Part shown: piece after piece, positions 48,714-54,928 of the stretch
How positions within the stretch are numbered: the first letter of the stretch is position 1
Layout of the letters: every line of letters begins with the position of its first letter
Source of the DNA: CAVQZA01 sp963718355
GTDB taxonomy: Bacteria; Actinomycetota; Thermoleophilia; Gaiellales; Gaiellaceae
Length of the DNA: 64,000 nucleotides
Reading direction: 5' to 3'
Assembly: GCA_963718355.1 (NCBI GenBank)
Contig: CAVQZA010000002.1
Coordinates: 62,001 to 126,000, forward strand
The notes under the pieces: model-generated
Database searches by the model: none
The model's input: the letters and a program-made list of their open reading frames with translations, nothing else
What the model was told of the DNA's origin: nothing
Position numbers and translations under genes: made by a program

Positions 48714-48728
48714 GCGGGGACGACTATC

Positions 48729-49715
48729 TCACACGGCTACCGTGGCCGGAGCCAGCTTCTTTCCGAACGTGTTGAAGTAGTCCTCGAGCTTGAAGTCGGC
48801 GAGGAACGCAGACGCTGCGGTCTTGCCGGAATTGAGCAGCCAGTCCTGGTCTGCCTTCGACAGGTCGAACTGCGTCGAGCCGATCGTGCCGGCATCGACC
48901 GGGCACGTGCGCACCGCGGTCGAGTGCGACATGAACCGCTTGTCCCAGGCCTCCATGGCCGTGTGGAACATCTCCGAGCCGAGCTGCACCGGCCAGCCGA
49001 GCCCGTTGACGATGTTCTGCACGCCGCCGCCGACGCCCTTGCCGCCGGTGAGCCGGAAGCCGAACGTGGGGCGGACCGGAGCCGAATCCTGGGTGTCGAA
49101 GAGCCAGACCGGGAAGTTCGACAGCATCCCGCCGTCGACGATCGTCCCGGCCAGCTTGGACTCGATGTTCACGAGCTCGACCGGCTGGAAGAAGTACGGA
49201 ATCGACATGCTCATCCGGGCTGCGTCTGCGATCCGGTAGGACTCGGGGTCGATCGGGTCGGTGCCGCCCGGCTGCCGGTAGTTGACGAGGTCGTCCGGCA
49301 GGACGAGGAGGTTCTTGTTCGCGACGTCGGAGGCGATCAGCTTCAGCGTCCGCCCGCTCTTCTTCACGTCGCCGAAGGTCTTCCCCTCGGTCACCTCGAG
49401 GAACCACTTGTGGAAGTACTCGCCGTGGGCGAGGCCGTGGTGGCGCACGAGATTCAGCCCGCCGCCGATGATCTTGCCGCCCGAGCCCCAGTCCTGGAAC
49501 TTCTCGTACGGGGTCTCGCGCAGCAGCTTCTCGAGGTCGTCCGGGCCGTGGCCGCACGCGAGATACGCGGCGATGATCGAGCCCGCGCTCGTGCCGGCGA
49601 CGCTGATCCAGTCCGTCCAGCCATGCTCGCCGAACTCGAGCAGGGCGCCGACGAGCGCGATCCCCTTTACTCCACCGCCCTGGAAGACGGCGTCGGCCTG
49701 ATGCAACTCAGTCAT
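48729..49715 (-). CDS. Patatin-like phospholipase
   Basis: A 328-residue patatin-domain lipase, acting on phospholipids or other acyl esters through a Ser-Asp dyad. It shows the oxyanion motif QGGGVKG (12-18), the nucleophile GTSAG with Ser43, and DGGMLSNFP with the catalytic Asp. There is no signal peptide, so it acts inside the cell or is exported by another route. It lies 15 bases upstream of the transhydrogenase start and might be co-transcribed with it. Divergent from the DedA gene. Confidence 0.9.
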   Translation of the reverse strand: MTELHQADAVFQGGGVKGIALVGALLEFGEHGWTDWISVAGTSAGSIIAAYLACGHGPDDLEKLLRETPYEKFQDWGSGGKIIGGGLNLVRHHGLAHGEYFHKWFLEVTEGKTFGDVKKSGRTLKLIASDVANKNLLVLPDDLVNYRQPGGTDPIDPESYRIADAARMSMSIPYFFQPVELVNIESKLAGTIVDGGMLSNFPVWLFDTQDSAPVRPTFGFRLTGGKGVGGGVQNIVNGLGWPVQLGSEMFHTAMEAWDKRFMSHSTAVRTCPVDAGTIGSTQFDLSKADQDWLLNSGKTAASAFLADFKLEDYFNTFGKKLAPATVAV

Positions 49716-49796
49716 TGTTCCTAGCTCCCTTCATGTCGGGACACCGGCGGCGGAGGAACGGAGCCCACCGTAGCGCCGCCCGCCTGTGCGGGCAAG

Positions 49797-50465
49797 ATGT
49801 GCCCCGTGGACAGCTTCCTCGCGAGCTACGGGCTCTGGGCGCTCTTCTTCCTCGTCGCGATGGAGTCGAGTGGGATTCCCGTGCCCGGCGAGACCGCGCT
49901 GATCGCCGCCGCCGTGCTCGCCTCGCAGGGGAAGATGGTGCTCTGGGAGGTGCTGCTCGTTGCTGCGCTCGGCGCGATCGTCGGCGACAACATCGGCTAC
50001 TGGATCGGGCGCAAGGGCGGCCGGGCGGCGCTCCTGCGCTTCCGGATCACGCGCGGAACGGCCGAGCGCCTCCTGCCACCGGGCGAGCGCTTCTTCGAGA
50101 AGCACGGCCCGAAGACCGTGTTCCTCGCGCGCTTCATCGCCGGGCTGCGGGTCGTGGCCGCGTGGATCGCAGGGATCACGCACATGCACTGGCGCACGTT
50201 CCTCGTGTGGAACGCGCTCGGCGGGATCGTGTGGGCGGTCGGCTACGGGCTGCTCGCGTACTACTTCGGCAAGGCGCTCGTCGATGCGATCAGCACGTAC
50301 GGCCTGTACGCCGCGGTGGTGATCGCCGTGGTCGCCGTGGCCGCGTTCGTCGGCTACCGCTACTGGAAGCGCCGCCGCGCGTCAGCGAAGCGTGTAGCGG
50401 ACGAAGAGGTGGTCGTCGTGGCGGCGGACGGAGAGGACTCGGGCACGACGCACGATCTCGGGTAG
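49797..50465 (+). CDS. DedA family membrane protein
   Basis: A 222-residue DedA/SNARE-associated membrane protein, a family linked to phospholipid or undecaprenyl-phosphate flipping and envelope stability. Conserved segments are ESSGIPVPGETALI, GDNIGYWIGRKGG, FFEKHGPKTVFLARFIAGLR and the WNALGGIVWAVGYG helix. The C-terminal 35 residues after YWKRRR are charged and not part of the family; they overlap the convergent RibD_C gene by 84 bases. ATG 49797 or GTG 49806 may be the start. Confidence 0.9.
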   Translation: MCPVDSFLASYGLWALFFLVAMESSGIPVPGETALIAAAVLASQGKMVLWEVLLVAALGAIVGDNIGYWIGRKGGRAALLRFRITRGTAERLLPPGERFFEKHGPKTVFLARFIAGLRVVAAWIAGITHMHWRTFLVWNALGGIVWAVGYGLLAYYFGKALVDAISTYGLYAAVVIAVVAVAAFVGYRYWKRRRASAKRVADEEVVVVAADGEDSGTTHDLG

Positions 50466-51176
50466 CAGCTCGATTCCCTCGACGAGCGCCGGTCGTGGCT
50501 TCACGGCTCGGCCCGCAAAGAGCGGCGAGATCGTGAGGAAGAGCTCGTCGACGACACCGGCCGCGACCAGCGCGCCGAAGATCGGCGGGCCGCCTTCGGA
50601 GAGGATCAGCTCGTGGCCGCGCTCGCGGAGCGCCTCGACGCCGAGTCGCAGGTCGACCGAGTCGCCGTCGTTGACCGCCACAACCTCGGTCGCCGCGGGG
50701 ATGCCGGCACGCAGGCGGGCGGCGGCCGACTCGGTGGTGAGGACGATCGCGCCTTCCGCGAGCACCGGGTGCGTGGGATCGAAGCTGCGGCCCGACGTGA
50801 CGCACGCAACCGTCGGCCGCTCGGCGAGCCTGAGACGGCGCCGTAGCTCTGCGAACGCCTCCGCGGCGGCCGGGTAAACGCTCTCGGGCCGCCACGTCCC
50901 CTGCGGCGAGGCGCGCATCGTTCCGGGGCCGACGAGCACTGCGCTCGCGCAGGCGCGCAGCAGCCCCATCACGAGGCGATCGGCGTCGCTCCTGTCCGCG
51001 ATCAGCGCGTTCGAAGCCGCCACGTCCGGGATCGAGACGACGCTGTCGACCGTCTGGACGAAGTTCGCGAACACCGAGGGCCCGCCGAAGCCGAGCCCGC
51101 CGCCGTAGAGCCGGCGCAGCTCGTCGGGCAAGTCGAGCTCGGGCGGGCCGGGCTGCTCGCCGAGAATCTCGAGCAC
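50382..51176 (-). CDS. RibD C-terminal domain reductase, next to folE
   Basis: A 264-residue stand-alone RibD_C/DHFR-like NADPH reductase. It shows the FANFVQTVDSVVSI strand, LLRACASAVLVGPGTMR, the LILSEGGPPIFGALVAAGVV stretch and the terminal LFVRYTLR. The overall pattern resembles M. tuberculosis Rv2671. It starts two bases after the folE stop, implying a pterin or folate reductase role rather than a second riboflavin step. Its 3' end overlaps the DedA gene. Confidence 0.82.
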   Translation of the reverse strand: MLEILGEQPGPPELDLPDELRRLYGGGLGFGGPSVFANFVQTVDSVVSIPDVAASNALIADRSDADRLVMGLLRACASAVLVGPGTMRASPQGTWRPESVYPAAAEAFAELRRRLRLAERPTVACVTSGRSFDPTHPVLAEGAIVLTTESAAARLRAGIPAATEVVAVNDGDSVDLRLGVEALRERGHELILSEGGPPIFGALVAAGVVDELFLTISPLFAGRAVKPRPALVEGIELLPEIVRRARVLSVRRHDDHLFVRYTLR

Positions 51177-51178
51177 GG

Positions 51179-51817
51179 TCAGGCGTGGCTCCGGACTTCG
51201 GCGAGGAACTCCGCGCGCAGCTCTGCGTCGTGCTCGTACGCGCCGCGCCAGAACGTCGTCACGGTGCGCGAGGCGTGCTCTTCGACGCCGCGCATCTGCG
51301 TGCAGAGATGCGCCGCCTGGAGATGCACCGCGACGCCGCGCGGCTCGACGAGCTCGACGAGCGTGTCGGCGATCTGCTCGCCGAGCCGCTCCTGCACCGT
51401 GAACCGGCGCGCATAGAGATGCACGAGCCGCGTCAGCTTGGAGATCCCGAGGATCTCGGGCCCGGCTACGTACGCGACGTGCGCAACGCCGTGGAACGGC
51501 AGCGCGTGGTGCTCGCAGAGCGCGTAGAACGCGATCGGCCCCTCGATGATCTGGCTCTGAGCGCCGCCGACGCCGTGCGGCCGCTCGCTCGGAAAGGCGG
51601 TCCGGAGCTTGGGATCGCCGTCGTAGCCCGCGGTCGCGTCGACGAGCGCCTGGAGCAGCCGGCCCGGCGTGTCGCGGGTTCCGGGCGTGGCGAGATCCAT
51701 GCCGAGGGCGGTCAGGATCTCGCCGAGGTTGCGCTCGAAGCGCTGGAAGTCAGCCGGAGCAATAGCTCTCGGATCATCCTCCTCGGGACGTGGGCTGAGC
51801 TCGACGACGCTCTTCAC
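51179..51817 (-). CDS. folE: GTP cyclohydrolase I
   Basis: Makes dihydroneopterin triphosphate from GTP, the entry to folate and related pterins. The 212-residue protein has the zinc site CEHHALPF and a later Cys in LCTQMRGV, plus GISKLTRLVHLYARRF and VQERLGEQIAD. GTG 51817 has a good Shine-Dalgarno (AGGAGG) upstream and overlaps the CDP-alcohol phosphotransferase gene by four bases. The RibD_C reductase follows directly, and a pterin dehydratase gene is about 0.9 kb away on the other strand. Confidence 0.95.
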   Translation of the reverse strand: MKSVVELSPRPEEDDPRAIAPADFQRFERNLGEILTALGMDLATPGTRDTPGRLLQALVDATAGYDGDPKLRTAFPSERPHGVGGAQSQIIEGPIAFYALCEHHALPFHGVAHVAYVAGPEILGISKLTRLVHLYARRFTVQERLGEQIADTLVELVEPRGVAVHLQAAHLCTQMRGVEEHASRTVTTFWRGAYEHDAELRAEFLAEVRSHA

Positions 51818-52617
51818 AGGGTTTCCTCCTCGAGTCGGGGAACGGTGCGGATCAGAAGCTCGCGACGGACCGCGAGCGCGACGACGAGACCGAGCTCCGC
51901 GAGTGCAATCCAGGCAAACGCGAGCGGGCGGCCGACGGCGATGCAGAGCCCGAACACTGCGAGCTGGGTCGACATGCCGAGGTTCGCCAGGACGACGACG
52001 GTCGCGCGGTCGTGGTAGGCGAGCCGCGCGCGCGAGTCGGCGCCGCGGAGACGCCACGCGACGAACCGCTCCACGAGCCTGTCCTGCGGCGCGTACAGCG
52101 CGATGTAGAGGTGACGCAGCAGCCCGTCGGCGCGGCCGGTCGCCTCCGGCATCGCCGACGCCTCGCCGCCGCGCTCGGCCCGGTAGAGCCGCTCCGCGTT
52201 GTAGTTCACGTTCAACACGGTCGTCAGCGCCAGGAAGCCGAGCACCGCGGGGAGGACCCGGCCCGTATAGACGCCGACGCCTGCGAACAGCGCCGCGTTC
52301 ACGAACAGGTCGAGCTCCGAATCGAGGTAGCGGCCGAAGACCGTGATCCGGCCGGAGAGGCGCGCCAGCTGGCCGTCGGCGTTGTCGAGCACCGTCTTCA
52401 CCTGGATCAGCACCGCGGCCACGATCAGCTGCCCGCGGGCGAGCTCCACTGCCGCGGTGATCCCCGTCGCGCCCGCGGCGGCTGCCACGAGCGCCGGCGG
52501 CACGCGCACCGGCAGCAGGGCGACCACCACGAGGTGCGCGATCGGACGGAAGACGAGCTCGCACAGCTGTTCCTGGGCTACCTTCGTCTTGCGGGAGCGG
52601 GTGAGGCGGCTGGGCAT
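51814..52617 (-). CDS. CDP-alcohol phosphatidyltransferase family protein
   Basis: A 267-residue membrane enzyme that joins a CDP-linked lipid or polyol to an alcohol. The diagnostic metal-binding motif, Asp-x2-Asp-Gly-x2-Ala-Arg with two further Asp residues, is seen in DNADGQLARLS and GRYLDSELD. About six transmembrane helices surround it. The product is unclear: phosphatidylglycerophosphate, phosphatidylinositol and archaetidyl-type lipids are all made by this family. A TAGCGT hexamer (52629-52634, minus strand) may be its -10 box. Confidence 0.85.
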   Translation of the reverse strand: MPSRLTRSRKTKVAQEQLCELVFRPIAHLVVVALLPVRVPPALVAAAAGATGITAAVELARGQLIVAAVLIQVKTVLDNADGQLARLSGRITVFGRYLDSELDLFVNAALFAGVGVYTGRVLPAVLGFLALTTVLNVNYNAERLYRAERGGEASAMPEATGRADGLLRHLYIALYAPQDRLVERFVAWRLRGADSRARLAYHDRATVVVLANLGMSTQLAVFGLCIAVGRPLAFAWIALAELGLVVALAVRRELLIRTVPRLEEETL

Positions 52618-52663
52618 CGAGTAGGAGAACGCTAGTCGGTCGCGCGGTATGCCTGCGAGGCGT

Positions 52664-52669
52664 CATACT
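52664..52669 (+). promoter_or_regulatory. -10 box of the pterin dehydratase gene
   Basis: CATACT, one base from TATACT, ends 7 bases before the ATG; no Shine-Dalgarno sequence. Confidence 0.4.
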
Positions 52670-52676
52670 CGGGCGC

Positions 52677-52910
52677 ATGGCCGAATGGCAGGAAGTCGAC
52701 GGTGCGCTGGAGCGCACCTACGAGCTGCCGTCCTTCGCACACGCGATCGCATTCGTGAACCGCATCGCCGAGCTGGCGGAGGCCGAGAACCACCATCCGG
52801 ACATCGCCGTCTCCTACCGCAAGGTGACGTTGCGCTGGACGACGCACTCCGCCGGCGAGATCACCGATCGCGACCGCGCGCTCGCGCAGCGCAGCGACGC
52901 CGTTCTGTGA
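52677..52910 (+). CDS. Pterin-4a-carbinolamine dehydratase
   Basis: A 77-residue PCD/DCoH protein that dehydrates 4a-hydroxy-tetrahydropterin. The active-site EAENHHPDI motif and the family pattern YRKVTLRWTTHSAGEITDRD are clear. It is somewhat shorter than the usual 95-100 residues, at the N-terminus. No aromatic amino acid hydroxylase is in the window, so it may work in a molybdopterin or folate context with the nearby folE. It overlaps the HD-GYP gene by one base. Confidence 0.9.
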   Translation: MAEWQEVDGALERTYELPSFAHAIAFVNRIAELAEAENHHPDIAVSYRKVTLRWTTHSAGEITDRDRALAQRSDAVL

Positions 52911-53524
52911 TGAAGGGAAACGAGCCGCCGCGGGGAATCCCGCCTGGCATGCTCACGTCCCTCACTGCTGCAATCGAGGCGCGCGACCCGTACACGCGCG
53001 GTCACTCGCTTCGCGTCACGACCCTCGCCGAAGGCGTCGCGCGGTGGCTGGGCTGGACGGAGAGCCGCATCGAGGCGCTGCGGATCGGCGGCGCCCTGCA
53101 CGACATCGGAAAGCTGACCGTCCCGGCGATGATCCTCTCGAAGCCCGGCCCGCTGACGCCGGAAGAGCTCGAGACGATCCGGACGCATCCGACCGCCGGG
53201 GCGAGGCTGATCGAGCCGATCCAGTCCGTCAGCGCGGCGCTGCCCTACGTGCTGCATCACCACGAGCGCTGGGACGGCGAGGGCTATCCGCATCGCCTGC
53301 GCGGTGAGGCGATCCCGATCGAGGCGCGCGTGCTCGCCGTGGCGGACGCGTTCGACGCGATGACGTCCGGGCGGCCCTACCGCATCGCGATGTCGGAGCA
53401 AGATGCGCTCGGCGAGGTCGAGAAGTGTGCGGGGTGCCAGTTCGACCCCGACCTCGCGCATGCATTTCTCGTGGTGTGGAGCGACGGCTTCCGCTCGACG
53501 CTGGCCCAGGCCTCCTCGCTCTAG
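52910..53524 (+). CDS. HD-GYP domain phosphodiesterase-like protein
   Basis: A 204-residue cytosolic HD-GYP protein, a family that hydrolyses cyclic di-GMP or related dinucleotides. Key elements are ALHDIGKLTVP (HD residues), HHHERWDGEGYP and ARVLAVADAFDAMTSGRPY. There is no sensory domain or membrane segment. ATG 52910 overlaps the stop of the pterin dehydratase gene. Its stop interlocks with that of the dehydrogenase on the minus strand. No diguanylate cyclase is in the window. Confidence 0.9.
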   Translation: MKGNEPPRGIPPGMLTSLTAAIEARDPYTRGHSLRVTTLAEGVARWLGWTESRIEALRIGGALHDIGKLTVPAMILSKPGPLTPEELETIRTHPTAGARLIEPIQSVSAALPYVLHHHERWDGEGYPHRLRGEAIPIEARVLAVADAFDAMTSGRPYRIAMSEQDALGEVEKCAGCQFDPDLAHAFLVVWSDGFRSTLAQASSL

Positions 53525-54591
53525 AGCCCGGCCCAGACCTCGAGCTTCGTCCGTATGCGGCGGATCACCTCGTCGGTGAACTCGCTCGTGCCGGCGCTGC
53601 CGGAAAGATCGGCCGTGCGCACGCCGTCGGCGACCGCTTCGAGGCACGACTCGCGGATCGCCCTGCCCGCCTGCTGCGCCTCCTCGCCGCCGAAGCCAAG
53701 GAGCGCGGCGGCGCCGAGGATCATCGCCATCGGGTTCGCGACGTTCTTGCCCTGGAGCGACGGCGCGGTGCCGTGCGCCGCCTCGGCCATCACGGCCCGC
53801 GGCACGTAGTCGTCGTCGAACGCGACGAGCAGCGACTCCGAGCCGGCGATCGAGCCGAAAAGCGGTAGGACGAGGTCGGAGAGGATGTCGCCGTCGCGGT
53901 TCAGCGCCGGAATCACGAGCGGGGCGCCGCTGGAGGCGATCAGCAGCGCGAAGGTCGCGTCGATCAGCTGTGGCTCATAGGGAACCTGGGGGTGGCGCGC
54001 GGCGGCGGCGTCCATCTCCTCTTTCAGCATGCCCTCGTAGGTCGGGCTGACCGTGTACTTCGGGCCGCCGAAGACCTTCGCGCCCGAGCGCTCGGCCTGG
54101 CGAAACGCGAACTCGGCCACTGCCTTGCAGATCCGGCGCTCGATGCGCTCGGTGCGGAACGCGACCTCGTCGTCGCCCTCGCCCTCGCGCCATTCCTCCG
54201 CGCCGTAGGCGTCGCCGACGGCCATCCGCACGATCGAGATCGGCGCGTGGGCGCCGCCGATCGGCACCACGCCGGGGATGCGCCGGCCGGTGCGGACGAT
54301 CACGCGGCCGCCGATCTCCTCGCGCAGGATCCGGTTCGGCGAGCCGATGTCGCCGCGGCCCTCGGGTGTGACAGTCGCGGCCTTGAGCCCGAGCCCGTGC
54401 TCGCGGATCGCCGCGGCAGCCTCGTGGACGACCGCGTTGTCGGTTGCGCGGCGATGCGCCAGCGAGAGGTCGTAGCGCGGGAAAGCAAGCTCACGCCCGA
54501 TCACGTCGGGTTGCAGCACCCGCAGCGACTCCTCGAGCAGCTCCTGACCCGTCTCGTCGCCTTCGAGTACAACGATCGTGTTCTCGTCCAT
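53521..54591 (-). CDS. Isocitrate/isopropylmalate dehydrogenase family protein
   Basis: A 356-residue beta-decarboxylating dehydrogenase. SPNRILREEIGG carries the substrate-binding Ser, Asn and Arg, KYTVSPTYEG the catalytic Tyr and neighbouring Lys region, LNRDGDILSDL the metal-binding Asp residues, and EAAHGTAPSLQGKNVANP the nucleotide loop. SPN-x2-LR and PIGGAHAP recall the eukaryotic-like type II NADP isocitrate dehydrogenase subgroup, although it is shorter. Isocitrate is the most likely substrate. The start lies close to a TACAAT box on the minus strand. Confidence 0.8.
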   Translation of the reverse strand: MDENTIVVLEGDETGQELLEESLRVLQPDVIGRELAFPRYDLSLAHRRATDNAVVHEAAAAIREHGLGLKAATVTPEGRGDIGSPNRILREEIGGRVIVRTGRRIPGVVPIGGAHAPISIVRMAVGDAYGAEEWREGEGDDEVAFRTERIERRICKAVAEFAFRQAERSGAKVFGGPKYTVSPTYEGMLKEEMDAAAARHPQVPYEPQLIDATFALLIASSGAPLVIPALNRDGDILSDLVLPLFGSIAGSESLLVAFDDDYVPRAVMAEAAHGTAPSLQGKNVANPMAMILGAAALLGFGGEEAQQAGRAIRESCLEAVADGVRTADLSGSAGTSEFTDEVIRRIRTKLEVWAGL

Positions 54592-54600
54592 TGGCGGCGC

Positions 54601-54610
54601 ATTGTATAGT
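54601..54610. promoter_or_regulatory. Overlapping divergent -10 boxes
   Basis: TATAGT (54605-54610, plus strand) for the zinc-finger gene overlaps TACAAT (54606-54601, minus strand) for the dehydrogenase. Polymerase could occupy only one at a time, so the two genes may compete. The minus box is 9 bases from its ATG; the plus one has a leader of about 47 bases. Confidence 0.5.
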
Positions 54611-54663
54611 GAAATTCAGCTGGCCTATTTCGCGATCGGATTACAGACTCCCTAGGAGGATTC

Positions 54664-54858
54664 ATGGCTCGAAAGACCGTTCTCGTATGCGACAAGTGCA
54701 ACACCGAAGTCGAAGAGGGCAAAGGCGCAACGCTGCGCCTTACCTATACCGATGCGCGTCGCGGAGCGAAGCAGGCGGATCTGTGCGACTCCTGCGCCAC
54801 CGGGATGCCCGGCCACGCAGCAGCGCGCCGCGGCCGCCGGCCGAAGACTGCGGTTTAG
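54664..54858 (+). CDS. Small zinc-finger-like protein with basic tail
   Basis: A 64-residue protein with two Cys pairs (CDKC and CDSC) 31 residues apart, likely one zinc ribbon, and a basic tail RRGRRPK reminiscent of an AT-hook. A strong AGGAGG precedes the ATG. The middle LRLTYTDARRGAKQADL is hydrophilic. I have the impression of a conserved actinobacterial small protein, but cannot name the family. DNA binding is inferred from the tail only. Confidence 0.7.
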   Translation: MARKTVLVCDKCNTEVEEGKGATLRLTYTDARRGAKQADLCDSCATGMPGHAAARRGRRPKTAV

Positions 54859-54869
54859 TCCGCACTTTC

Positions 54870-54898
54870 CTCCGCTTTCCGTCATTCCGTAAGCGGAG
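54870..54898 (+). repeat. Inverted repeat after the zinc-finger gene
   Basis: CTCCGCTT (54870-54877) and AAGCGGAG (54891-54898), an 8-bp perfect stem with a 13-base loop, 11 bases past the stop codon. It may act as a terminator (no T run) or as an operator of the addB promoter at 54916-54921. Confidence 0.45.
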
Positions 54899-54915
54899 CA
54901 GTCGCGCACCGGGAC

Positions 54916-54921
54916 TAGCAT
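54916..54921 (+). promoter_or_regulatory. -10 box of the AddB-like gene
   Basis: TAGCAT ends 7 bases before the ATG at 54929; no Shine-Dalgarno sequence. Confidence 0.45.
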
Positions 54922-54928
54922 GGGTTAG

